A DNA stretch of 7,845 nucleotides from Bacteroidales bacterium. Lineage in GTDB: Bacteria; Bacteroidota; Bacteroidia; Bacteroidales; JAOZTL01. Positions 1 through 7,411 of this stretch are shown piece by piece (position 1 is the stretch's first letter; each line of letters begins with the position of its first letter). The notes beneath the pieces were generated by a model. The model did no database searches and was not told where the DNA came from. It saw only the letters and a program-made list of their open reading frames with translations. The translations under genes were made by a program, and so were the position numbers. The stretch covers positions 2,051 to 9,895 of the forward strand of contig JAOZTL010000078.1 of assembly GCA_029942205.1 (NCBI GenBank), given 5' to 3'.

Positions 1-2449
1 GGTCAAATTTACCCGAATCAATATCTTCTTCTAGCATTTTCGGGTGATTTGCTATTTGCCGCAAACGGTTTAGCCCTCGAAGAATAATAAAACTCGATTT
101 TCCTTTTTCCTTTTCTTCCTTATTTTCGAATAATGCATTTCGTATTTTCGATTTTTCCTCTTCATAAAAAGCAGCTTGTTCCATACCCATTTCACAAAAA
201 ATGGTTTGCTCTGTCAATGCTGGTAAATCAACCGCTACTTCTTGCTTCATTCGACGCAAAATAAATGGATGAATCAACATTTGGAGTTTTTGTTGCCATT
301 CTATACGTTCGTCTTCATTGGTATTTTTCTCTATTCGAGCAATAAATTCATTCTTAAAAAACTGCAAACTTCCGAGTAATCCATAATTAATAAAATTCAT
401 TTGTGCCCATAAATCGGTCAGCGAATTTTCGATAGGAGTACCCGTGAGAGCAACATAATGTTGAGCATCCAGTCCAGTTGCGGCTTTGTAGGTTTTCGAC
501 AATGGATTTTTGATGTATTGGCTTTCGTCTAAAATCAAATAAAAATATTCTTTTTTATTTAATATTTCAGCGTCATTTCGTAATATTCCGTAACTAGTCA
601 GTACAATGTCGTAATTTTCAAAATCGAGCGTTTTGTTACGTTCATTTTTTACATAAAGCAAATACCGTAGTTCTGGGGTGAATTTTTCTATTTCTCGTTG
701 CCAATTGTGAATCAACGAAGTAGGCATTACAATTAAGCTAGGAAGTTGTTTTTTTGTTGCTTTTGGTTTAGTTTCTTGTTCAAACAAGCTTAATTGTGCT
801 GTTGTCGAATTATTTTCATTCGTTTTATTTTTTTGTTTATTCTTAGCATCTAGCAACAAACTGAGTGTTTGTAAGGTTTTTCCTAGCCCCATGTCATCGG
901 CAAGGCAAGCTCCAAAATTATTCTCTTGCAATTGTGTCATCCACGAAAAGCCTTGTTTTTGATACGTTCGTAACGTGGCTTGTAAGTTTTCGGGTTGCGC
1001 TACTTCTAGTGATTTTTTTGTTTTTAATTGTTTCAACGATTCCAAATATTTCCGATCAATTCGCTCTACTTTATCTTCTAATAATTGAAAATGATGCTTG
1101 TGTAATTGGATACTTTCCATGTTTTCATTTCCAAATTTCAAAATATCATGATATTCAGCAAACCATTCTTCAGGAATGATGGCTATTTTGCCATTAGGAA
1201 GTTTAAACTCTCGATTATGGCTAATAATGTGCTTCCGCAAGTGAATAAATGGAATTTGAATATCACCAAAAAATACCAGACCATAAATATCAAACCAATC
1301 ATTTTTGTTTTTTATCGTTAAATCAAGACGAATTTGTTCGGTAAAATATTTTTTTTGATAAAAATCTTGTTTAATCAAAAATCCACTTTCGATTAAAGAT
1401 TGTTGATGATTATTTAGCCAGTTAATTAGCTCATAATGTTGGCTTTCTGAATTTTCGCTTTTAGTAGGAAACTTAAAATACCCCTGCGAAAACACCTTTA
1501 AGCCAGATGAAATAAGTGTATCTATATATTTTTGTTCCCATTCTTGTTCTCTGATTAATTTCTCAAAAATATATTCATTTTTTTGTTCTTTAAAAGACAC
1601 ATAACTTTTAGTTTTATCATTCCAAGCAATTATTTTTGAGTCGTATTGAAATTTTAGGATAAACGAATATTCACTGTTCCAGTCTTTTTCTAACGAAAGA
1701 ATGGCTTGTTTTTTCGGTTTCAGTAAATCAATACGAAAGCCTTCGTTCTGGACTTCATATTTTTGCACACTTTTGAGTATAAAGCTTTCAAAATATTTTA
1801 GTTCCGAGCGTTTCGGAATCTCGATAAATTCTTTGCGGAAAAATGGATTTAACTTTTTACCATCAATATCAACAAAACGATGTAGTTTACCGTTTAGAAT
1901 CAAATTACATGGTTCATTTGTCAATACAATGCCTGCCGTGTGCGTCAGCGTCATTATTTTATCATCTTGTTTGACAGATAAAAAATACTGACTTCCTGTA
2001 TTCGTGCGCTTAAAGTTAAAAATCGTTCGTGCTGTATTTCGACAGATTTTTATTTTATCATCATCATAAATATTATCACTTTGTGTTTTATGAAAAATCC
2101 GAATATCAGATGAAACAAGAAGATCAACACAAATGATAATTTTTTTTTCGATAAAAGGGCGAATATTATTTTCTATTTTTTCTTGATCCAGTTTATCATA
2201 AAATTCACGGGCAGTTATTTTCTTTTTTGAAAACAAACGAATTAGCTTTTTATCACTAAAAAGCTCAATCGTATGAACGAGTTGTTTTTGGACAGAGGTG
2301 AATTTTTCTGGATGATTTTGTACGTCTGCACTAGTAATAGAGCTAATTGAAGTGTAAAAATTCTTGTTTTTTTTTATAATCCTATAAGCAAAAGGAATGT
2401 AGCCTAGTATTCGATGTTTCCGAATACCAATAACAAATTCTTCGTTCAT
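1..2449 (-). CDS. SNF2-family DEAD/DEAH-box helicase, 3' end beyond the left edge
   Basis: This is an ATP-dependent SNF2/Swi2-family DNA translocase. The frame is open from ATG at 2447-2449 to the window edge, giving 816 complete residues; the rest lies to the left. Residues 1 to about 480 are a lysine-rich N-terminal region ending in a part that resembles the bacterial SNF2-associated domain (WFDIYG..FGDIQIPF..LR, then a proline and an EEW). The first RecA-like domain follows: LRTYQKQGFSW at 493-503, Walker A DDMGLGKT with K524, Walker B box DESQ at 641-644, motif III TGTP at 669-672, and LRRMK from 731. The second helicase lobe has only begun. A low-complexity insert (about 535-572) between Walker A and motif Ia contains QLSLF at 552-556. 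I see no zinc-finger or SWIM cysteine cluster near the N terminus. It starts 118 bases after yaaA ends, with no obvious promoter of its own, so read-through from yaaA is possible. The family is certain; the cellular role is not. Confidence 0.95.
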   Translation of the reverse strand, partial: MNEEFVIGIRKHRILGYIPFAYRIIKKNKNFYTSISSITSADVQNHPEKFTSVQKQLVHTIELFSDKKLIRLFSKKKITAREFYDKLDQEKIENNIRPFIEKKIIICVDLLVSSDIRIFHKTQSDNIYDDDKIKICRNTARTIFNFKRTNTGSQYFLSVKQDDKIMTLTHTAGIVLTNEPCNLILNGKLHRFVDIDGKKLNPFFRKEFIEIPKRSELKYFESFILKSVQKYEVQNEGFRIDLLKPKKQAILSLEKDWNSEYSFILKFQYDSKIIAWNDKTKSYVSFKEQKNEYIFEKLIREQEWEQKYIDTLISSGLKVFSQGYFKFPTKSENSESQHYELINWLNNHQQSLIESGFLIKQDFYQKKYFTEQIRLDLTIKNKNDWFDIYGLVFFGDIQIPFIHLRKHIISHNREFKLPNGKIAIIPEEWFAEYHDILKFGNENMESIQLHKHHFQLLEDKVERIDRKYLESLKQLKTKKSLEVAQPENLQATLRTYQKQGFSWMTQLQENNFGACLADDMGLGKTLQTLSLLLDAKNKQKNKTNENNSTTAQLSLFEQETKPKATKKQLPSLIVMPTSLIHNWQREIEKFTPELRYLLYVKNERNKTLDFENYDIVLTSYGILRNDAEILNKKEYFYLILDESQYIKNPLSKTYKAATGLDAQHYVALTGTPIENSLTDLWAQMNFINYGLLGSLQFFKNEFIARIEKNTNEDERIEWQQKLQMLIHPFILRRMKQEVAVDLPALTEQTIFCEMGMEQAAFYEEEKSKIRNALFENKEEKEKGKSSFIILRGLNRLRQIANHPKMLEEDIDSGKFD
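782..796 (-). other. QLSLF pentapeptide in the SNF2 helicase, candidate beta-clamp-binding motif
   Basis: Residues 552-556 of the helicase read QLSLF, an exact match to the bacterial sliding-clamp-binding consensus QL[SD]LF. It sits in a polar, probably disordered insert rich in N, K, T and E, between Walker A (K524) and motif Ia, where a tethering peptide would be exposed. The match is seen directly. That it binds DnaN is inference, since a five-residue motif can arise by chance. Confidence 0.45.
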
Positions 2450-2488
2450 GTATTTTTTATTTAATTAATTAAAGTAGAAAAGCTATTC

Positions 2489-2570
2489 GATGTTGCTTAT
2501 TCATAATTCACTGATTAAGTGCACTTTATATGAATGTGTTTAAGCAACATCAAAAAGATCAAAGACCTTA
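2489..2570. repeat. Inverted hairpin repeat between yaaA and the SNF2 gene
   Basis: This fills most of the 118-base gap. The arms GATGTTGCTTA (2489-2499) and TAAGCAACATC (2541-2551) are perfect 11-base inverted repeats separated by 41 bases. Outside the right arm is a hairpin (2555-2569) which on the minus strand reads AAGGTC-TTT-GATCTT and is followed by a run of T. That is the core of a repeat seen at several other sites in this window. A strongly decayed match to the same core may precede the left arm (from about 2471). The first hairpin arm contains the yaaA stop codon (2568-2570). It could act as a weak intrinsic terminator or as an mRNA 3'-end stabiliser for yaaA. Confidence 0.7.
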
Positions 2571-3332
2571 TCGAGTAAAAACAAGTTCGGTGTCTGTAGA
2601 TAAATCATTATTAAACAAATAATTAGCTTGGTCGAATGTTTTCAATCCATCTATCGTATTTATTTGATTTTGGATAATAAATCGAGTCATGAATCCTCTA
2701 GCTTTTTTGGCATAAAAACTAATAACTTTGTATGTGCCATTTTTATAATCTTTAAAAACAGGCGTAATTATAGGTTTTTTGATTTGCTTTTTATCTATGG
2801 ATTTAAAATATTCATTAGAAGCAAGATTGATTAAATATTCGTATTTATTTTCGATCAAATCATTGTTTATCTGATTGGTAATCAAATCACCCCAAAATTT
2901 ATACAGTGTATTACCTTTTTCGTTTTCCAACTTTGTTCCCATTTCCAAGCGATATGCTTGTATGCCATCCAGTGGGCGCAAAACGCCGTATAATCCCGAT
3001 AAAATACGCAAATGCTTATTGAGTCGTAGCGTTTCTGTTTCCGTGAGGCTGTCCACATCCAAGCCAGTGTATACGTCTCCACGAAAGGCAAATACGGCAG
3101 GCTTAGAGTTCTCTGACGTAAAAGGAAGCTGCCATTGAAGAAAACGTTCTCGATTCAAGTCGGCTAATTTAGGGCTAATACTCATCAAGCTTTCAAGTTC
3201 CTGTGCTTTATAATTACGCAATTCATCGATCAGTTTTGTCGATAAACCTAAGAATGAAGGAAAACTTGTTGAATATTGTTTCTCCATCGATTGAAAATCC
3301 AAAGTTTTGGCTGGCGAAATAACTAATAGCAT
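2568..3332 (-). CDS. yaaA: Peroxide stress protein YaaA (DUF328/UPF0246 family)
   Basis: This encodes 254 residues, the usual length for YaaA. The family is known from Escherichia coli, where YaaA is induced by hydrogen peroxide and limits DNA and protein damage by lowering free intracellular iron; it also binds DNA. It is cytoplasmic. Family hallmarks are visible in order: N-terminal MLLVISPAKTLDF; AVFAFRGDVYTGLD (79-92); ILSGLYGVLRPLDGIQAYRLEMG (110-132); FWGDLIT (146-152); NLASNEYF (169-176); and VISFYAKKARGFMTRFII (203-220). Translation starts at ATG 3330-3332, because MLLVISPAK is the typical family N terminus. There is no transmembrane segment or signal peptide. The stop codon lies in a repeat hairpin. 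It sits between recJ and the SNF2 helicase gene on the same strand. A TAnnTTTG box 55 bases upstream may be its own promoter. The family assignment is firm; the function in this organism is inferred. Confidence 0.96.
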   Translation of the reverse strand: MLLVISPAKTLDFQSMEKQYSTSFPSFLGLSTKLIDELRNYKAQELESLMSISPKLADLNRERFLQWQLPFTSENSKPAVFAFRGDVYTGLDVDSLTETETLRLNKHLRILSGLYGVLRPLDGIQAYRLEMGTKLENEKGNTLYKFWGDLITNQINNDLIENKYEYLINLASNEYFKSIDKKQIKKPIITPVFKDYKNGTYKVISFYAKKARGFMTRFIIQNQINTIDGLKTFDQANYLFNNDLSTDTELVFTR

Positions 3333-3527
3333 AATTAAAGTATCGTATTTTTTGATTAAAGTTTTATGATGTAAGGTTCTTTTCCTGCAAAAATAATTGG
3401 AATCTTAATTACTTTCTCTGAATTTACTTGATGAGCAAGTAGCACTTTATAATATTTTTTGAATTCAATTTGTTTTAAAATTAGAATGTCCTATTCTTAG
3501 CATTTTTTTCATTAAGCTATGATTTGT
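3333..3527. other. Non-coding region upstream of yaaA
   Basis: This is AT-rich spacer making up the yaaA-proximal part of the 297-base gap to recJ. I find no credible reading frame, tRNA or rRNA. Apart from the possible -7 box at 3388-3395 I see no defined element; the rest of the gap (from 3528) is occupied by the inverted hairpin repeat. Confidence 0.6.
3388..3395 (-). promoter_or_regulatory. Candidate -7 box upstream of yaaA
   Basis: The minus strand reads TATTTTTG, a match to the Bacteroidota -7 consensus TAnnTTTG, 55 bases before the yaaA start. No TTG/TTTG -33 element sits at the expected 19-21 base spacing, and the region is AT-rich, so a chance match is quite possible. Confidence 0.3.
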
Positions 3528-3636
3528 TTAAGATCTTCGACCTTACTTATATTTCAATATCTAATTATTTCCTTGTCGATAAATTATTGATTTTAATTAC
3601 AAGTGCGCAAGCACATCAAAAAGGTAGAAGACCTAA
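3528..3636. repeat. Inverted hairpin repeat downstream of recJ
   Basis: Two diverged copies of the window's hairpin repeat face each other. The left copy carries AAGATCTTCGACCTT (3530-3544), a near-palindrome. The right copy, read on the minus strand from the recJ stop, has AGGT-CTTCT-ACCT followed by five T, then GATGTGC and a second perfect hairpin, which on the plus strand is GTGC-GCAA-GCAC (3603-3614). The sequence between them is also loosely self-complementary (ACTTATA near 3545 against TTACAAGT near 3597). The left copy lacks the GATG and second-hairpin part. The recJ stop codon (3633-3635) overlaps the outer hairpin arm. Hairpin plus T-run could terminate recJ transcription. Confidence 0.7.
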
Positions 3637-5342
3637 TGTACTTTTATGTCTTTAATAAATAATTGCAATGTTTTTTTCTCTTTATAAATATTTTCCTGTA
3701 TCGAGTAGCAAATATCGAATGGCTTACCCGACACGACATCGTCATAAAACTCAGCCATTGAAAATGCGATTCCTCTAATTTTCACGCCATTTTCGCTTAT
3801 TAAGTCGAGGCTTAGATGTCGTCCTTCTTCTCCTACTCTGCGGCTATTTCCTGCATCTCGCACATTTTCGGTAACAAAAATAGGCGATAAGTTTTCTGGA
3901 CCAAAAGGAGCAAATTGATTCAATACACGATAAAATTTGGGAGTGATGGCTTCAAAGTTAATTAGTGCATCAATCGTGATGCGAGGAATTAGTTGTTCAT
4001 CCGTAATGTGTTCATTTACAAACTGGTTGAAACGAGTTTTAAATTCAGGAATATGTTCAATATCCATGGTTAAGCCAGCTGCGTATTTGTGTCCACCAAA
4101 GCCGCTAAGCAAATCACTACACGAATCGATGGCATTATACAAATTAAATCCCTCAACCGAACGCCCCGATCCTGTTGCTTTTCCGTTAGATTTGGTGAGA
4201 ACGATGGTGGGGCGATAATATTTTTCGATCAATCGGGAAGCCACAATACCGATCACGCCTTTGTGCCATTCTTCTTTGTACACAACAGTCGATTTTTTAT
4301 CCAGTTCCAATTCGTTGTCATTAAGCATAGCGAGAGCTTCGGCAGTGATGGATTCATCCAGTGCTTTGCGAGTCGAATTGTATTCGTCAATCAGTTTGCC
4401 AAATTCCTTTGCTTTTCGTACATCTTGTTCAATAAGTAATTCTACCGATTTGCTTGCCTTTTCGACACGTCCAGCAGCATTAATTCGAGGACCAATTTTG
4501 AATACACTGTCGCTGATAGTGAATTTTTTTCCACCAGCACCCGATAATTTTATAAGCGTATGTAGACCAACTAATGGGTGGGAATTTAGTTTTTTTAATC
4601 CGAAATAAGCTAGTGTTCGGTTTTCGCCTGTGAGAGGAACAATATCCGAAGCGATGCTAACAGCAACTAAGTCAATGTATTTTTGTAATAGTTCAAACTG
4701 AATATCATTTCGTTGCGAAAAAGCTTGTAAAAATTTAAAACCAACTCCACAGCCAGATAACTCTTTGTATGGGTAATTACAATCGAGGCGTTTGGGATCG
4801 AGTACAGCCACTGCATCGGGGATGGTTTCGCCCACCGTGTGGTGATCGCAAATAATAAAATCGATATTTTTTTTGTTGGCATATTCTATTTTATCGATTG
4901 CTTTGATGCCGCAATCTAAGGCAATAACGAGTGAAACATTTGTTTCCTTGGCATAGTCGATTCCTTGTAACGAAATACCGTAGCCTTCGCTGTATCGGTC
5001 GGGCACATAAAAATCCAACTCGGTGTATATTTCACGCAAAAACGAATACACCAAAGCAACAGAAGTTGTTCCGTCCACATCATAATCGCCGTACACGAGT
5101 ATGCGTTCTTTATTTTCCATCGCTTTCTTCAGGCGATCGACAGCTACATCCATGTCTTGCATCAGAAAAGGATCGTGCAAATGGTCGATACTTGGACGAA
5201 AAAATAATTTTGCTTCTTCGAATGTTTGCACATTGCGTTGTATCAAAAGGTTTGCTAATTCTGGGCGTATATTTATTTGTTCGGCTAATGATTCTATTTG
5301 ATTTTCACTAGCTTGGGAGATGTATTTCCAATATTTTTTCAT
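3633..5342 (-). CDS. recJ: Single-stranded-DNA-specific exonuclease RecJ
   Basis: RecJ degrades single-stranded DNA 5' to 3' in the RecF recombination pathway, base-excision repair and mismatch repair. The 569 residues match the normal bacterial length. The DHH phosphoesterase motifs are all present: GDYDVDG (85-91), LDCG (142-145), CDHH (165-168) and SGCGVGFKF (196-204), followed by ASDIVPL (231-237). These hold the metal-binding Asp and His residues. A linker (about 300-345) leads to the DHHA1 domain with EWHKGVIGIVASRL (358-371), GSGRS (391-395) and the glycine-rich GFGGHKYAAGLTM (414-426). The C-terminal OB-like domain begins near 451 and contains APFGPENLSPIF (478-489). All catalytic residues I can check are intact, so the enzyme should be active. 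The start at 5340-5342 gives a typical N terminus. The stop codon overlaps a repeat hairpin. Confidence 0.98.
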   Translation of the reverse strand: MKKYWKYISQASENQIESLAEQINIRPELANLLIQRNVQTFEEAKLFFRPSIDHLHDPFLMQDMDVAVDRLKKAMENKERILVYGDYDVDGTTSVALVYSFLREIYTELDFYVPDRYSEGYGISLQGIDYAKETNVSLVIALDCGIKAIDKIEYANKKNIDFIICDHHTVGETIPDAVAVLDPKRLDCNYPYKELSGCGVGFKFLQAFSQRNDIQFELLQKYIDLVAVSIASDIVPLTGENRTLAYFGLKKLNSHPLVGLHTLIKLSGAGGKKFTISDSVFKIGPRINAAGRVEKASKSVELLIEQDVRKAKEFGKLIDEYNSTRKALDESITAEALAMLNDNELELDKKSTVVYKEEWHKGVIGIVASRLIEKYYRPTIVLTKSNGKATGSGRSVEGFNLYNAIDSCSDLLSGFGGHKYAAGLTMDIEHIPEFKTRFNQFVNEHITDEQLIPRITIDALINFEAITPKFYRVLNQFAPFGPENLSPIFVTENVRDAGNSRRVGEEGRHLSLDLISENGVKIRGIAFSMAEFYDDVVSGKPFDICYSIQENIYKEKKTLQLFIKDIKVH

Positions 5343-5513
5343 ACATTAAGCTTTGTTTCTTTTTAGATCGGTAAAGGTATAATTTTAGATCGAAAAATAA
5401 TAATAATAATTTTTACTTTAGAAACTTAAGTCTTGTTGATAATTAGATTATTATTGTGATTTGATGACTTTTTAGAGACAAAAGATTATAGTAAACAGTA
5501 GAAAAAAAAGAAA
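5343..5513. other. Non-coding region upstream of recJ
   Basis: This is the recJ-proximal part of the 398-base gap between the surface-protein gene and recJ. It holds the TTTTAGATCG direct repeat, a short trinucleotide run of TAA/AAT units near 5397-5411 and otherwise AT-rich spacer. I see no credible coding region or RNA gene. The gap from 5514 onward holds the inverted repeat. Confidence 0.6.
5361..5392. promoter_or_regulatory. Direct repeat pair upstream of recJ
   Basis: TTTTAGATCG occurs twice, at 5361-5370 and 5383-5392. The two copies are 22 bases apart start to start, about two helical turns, and end 19 bases before the recJ ATG. Between them the minus strand has TACCTTTA (5372-5379), one mismatch from the -7 consensus TAnnTTTG. 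The arrangement could be paired operator sites around a recJ promoter. No -33 box is evident, so the promoter reading is weak; the direct repeat itself is exact. Confidence 0.35.
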
Positions 5514-5668
5514 GCTAAGGTCTTCAATCTATTTATATACTGAAATGCTATCATAATTATAAATTTAAAACGTTTCTTTTCTGCCTATTTTCACTCATAA
5601 AAATAAACAAAAAATAATTCATTTTCTAAATCACAATTATAACAGCAATTCAGTATAATTGCTTAGAA
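5514..5668. repeat. Imperfect inverted repeat downstream of the surface-protein gene
   Basis: The left end begins TAAGGTCTTCAATCT (5516-5530), a diverged copy of the hairpin-repeat core found elsewhere in the window. It runs into an arm at 5536-5561 starting TATACTGAA. The reverse complement of 5632-5657 starts with the same TATACTGAA, and 21 of 26 bases match between the arms, with a 70-base spacer. Nested in the right arm is a perfect 7-bp hairpin, AGCAATT (5644-5650) against AATTGCT (5657-5663), 78 bases beyond the surface-protein stop. The right end has no clear counterpart of the AAGGTC core. It looks like an old MITE-like or REP-like element. Confidence 0.6.
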
Positions 5669-5740
5669 GCACTCAGGTAATCGGACAACAATCGTAGCCT
5701 GTCCAACTTTACGTGGGTAGCCTGAAATTCCGCATAATAA

Positions 5741-7402
5741 TTATCGGAAAAGATGAATAAGTCCAGTTTTTTCGTACTGAATACCGTCGAGACCAGTGGC
5801 ACGAATTTGATAATAATATACTCCAGCTTCGGCTTCACGGTTACTGCTTTTGATGCGTCCATCCCAGCCAGCTTCGGCTTCGGAGGGTGTTTGCCATGTA
5901 CAAACATTTTTTCCCCATCGGTTGTATATTTTGGCTTCTATCTGCGCTATGGATTTCATCGAAAATCGTAATTCATCGTTTATACCATCGCCATTGGGGC
6001 TGAATGTGTTTGGAATTTCACTCATTTCGGAAGGCGGTACCACTACGATGATGGTGATTGTATCTGTATTTTCGCATCCATTAAGGCTCGTAACATTTAA
6101 TTCTACTTTGTAGTTTCCTGCTTCTTTGTAGGTGTAAGAAAATGAGTTCTCGCTACTCATTTCTCCGTCTCCCAAATCCCAAAAATAGCTCTCGCCCCAA
6201 AGCACATCGCAACTAAAAGCCACTTCGAGGGGCAGGTATCCAGAATCGGGCGAAGCGGTTAATTTTGCTTCTTCTATTTTCACTTGTACGATGGTATCGT
6301 GCAAGCACCCAAGCAGATCACGAGCAGAATAGGTGTATGCCTTGTTGCCTGCCGAAACGGGTATTGCCAACGCTTGTCCCGAGCCAGTAGCACCTACACC
6401 ATCGCCATCCCAAATGGAGCTTGACAAATCGAAGCTATTGGAGAGCGTCCATGCAGCAGGTAATTGACTGCCTTTGAATACCAATTCCCAAAAAAAGAAA
6501 AAGCCATTGTCGCCTGCCGAATTGTCGGAAATTTCAATTTCCCATTTGCCGTTAAGCGAGCAGCCGTCTAATGCCGTAAGAACTTCGTTTGGCAGATAGC
6601 TTCCTGCGCTTATATTCTGCTCGGTGGTGATGCTGTTTAGGGTTTCTGTTCCCGTTTGGTCAAAAGTATAACTATAGCCTTCGCCTGCTTCCAGCGGATC
6701 ATCGGTTAGTATAGGCAAACCAAAATAAGCGGTATTACTTGGTTCATAGGCTTTCAAAATAGCCGATTTTCCATCGGGACAAGTTATTTTCCATTGAGTT
6801 TGTCCCATATTCGAGTGTTCGAGATTGACACGAATATAGTCGAAATCGGTAGCTGCCGAAAAAGTAGCTGTTCCGGCAAAAGCTTGATGATAAATAGAAC
6901 TGATGTACGTGCGTGGCGATTCGGCAAACTCAACGGGCGATTCGCTTTCGTACTTGCTTGGCAATTGGTAGCTCCACGTAGCATCCTGCACTATTCCTAT
7001 CAAATTAAACTGTTCGCCTAAGCAAACACTTTCGGGGGCAGTGCTCGTTGTTCCGCTAAAGGTAGCGTCCAAAGCTATTTCGACAGCATTGCGAGCAAAT
7101 AATACTTGTCCGTTATAATCAACTCGTGCACTCACAAAGTAGCCTCCTGCCTCGGTATGAGTGTATACTTGTACGTTGTTACCTGTCCCGATTTCGGTGT
7201 GTCCGTCGCCAAAGTTCCATTCGTAATCGCACGAGGAACTCACATCGATACCGTTATTTAAAACAATTGCTCGATAAACATTTTCGGTATTTTTACACAT
7301 TTGTAAATGATCCGAAGATAAACTAACCGTTAGCTGTGCTTGTAACAAAAATGAGTTACCTACTAAAAATAGCCATAAAATGAATTTCTTTTTTCCTTTC
7401 AT
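5741..7402 (-). CDS. Secreted PKD-domain surface protein with T9SS type B C-terminal sorting domain
   Basis: This is a 553-residue exported protein predicted to be sent through the outer membrane by the type IX secretion system. Starting at ATG 7400-7402, residues 1-22 form a signal peptide: MKGKKK, a hydrophobic stretch, then FLLQAQ. PKD domain 1 spans about 26-111 (YEWNFGDGHTE at 60-70). Residues about 170-310 resemble a proprotein-convertase P/Homo B beta-sandwich (DYIRVNLEHSNMG...WKITCPDGKSAIL, then GKWEIEISDNSAGDNGFFFFWELVF). An Ig-like segment (about 312-378) is followed by PKD domain 2 (about 380-455; YFWDLGDGE at 406-414). The gliding-motility-type C-terminal domain (about 462-553) has IPNTFSPNGDGINDELRF, IYNRWG and AGVYYYQIRATGLDG. 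I see no catalytic domain, so adhesion or surface structure is likely. The in-frame ATG at 7403-7405 is an equally possible start. A longer frame from 7582 runs through tandem repeats and would bury the signal peptide, so it was rejected. Confidence 0.9.
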   Translation of the reverse strand: MKGKKKFILWLFLVGNSFLLQAQLTVSLSSDHLQMCKNTENVYRAIVLNNGIDVSSSCDYEWNFGDGHTEIGTGNNVQVYTHTEAGGYFVSARVDYNGQVLFARNAVEIALDATFSGTTSTAPESVCLGEQFNLIGIVQDATWSYQLPSKYESESPVEFAESPRTYISSIYHQAFAGTATFSAATDFDYIRVNLEHSNMGQTQWKITCPDGKSAILKAYEPSNTAYFGLPILTDDPLEAGEGYSYTFDQTGTETLNSITTEQNISAGSYLPNEVLTALDGCSLNGKWEIEISDNSAGDNGFFFFWELVFKGSQLPAAWTLSNSFDLSSSIWDGDGVGATGSGQALAIPVSAGNKAYTYSARDLLGCLHDTIVQVKIEEAKLTASPDSGYLPLEVAFSCDVLWGESYFWDLGDGEMSSENSFSYTYKEAGNYKVELNVTSLNGCENTDTITIIVVVPPSEMSEIPNTFSPNGDGINDELRFSMKSIAQIEAKIYNRWGKNVCTWQTPSEAEAGWDGRIKSSNREAEAGVYYYQIRATGLDGIQYEKTGLIHLFR

Positions 7403-7411
7403 CATAAAATA

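Noticed and set aside
865..1321. Plus-strand small genes opposite the helicase
   Set aside because: They are antisense to the conserved Walker A region and its upstream flank, and their translations resemble no protein; the helicase frame accounts for this DNA.
1..2449. SNF2 helicase as part of a phage-defence system such as DISARM
   Set aside because: No methyltransferase, nuclease or other defence partner is visible; the neighbours are housekeeping genes and the sequence fits the common stand-alone SNF2 helicases of this phylum.
3937..4608. Overlapping plus-strand frames opposite recJ
   Set aside because: Antisense to intact RecJ motifs, with no recognisable domains; explained by the coding constraint of recJ.
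5397..5411. TAA/AAT trinucleotide run as a phase-variable microsatellite
   Set aside because: Only about five units in AT-rich non-coding DNA, which is unremarkable and not placed in a promoter spacer I can identify.
5650..5907. Separate 85-residue minus-strand gene
   Set aside because: It lies mostly inside the surface-protein sorting domain in another frame and has no family resemblance; it is a shadow frame.
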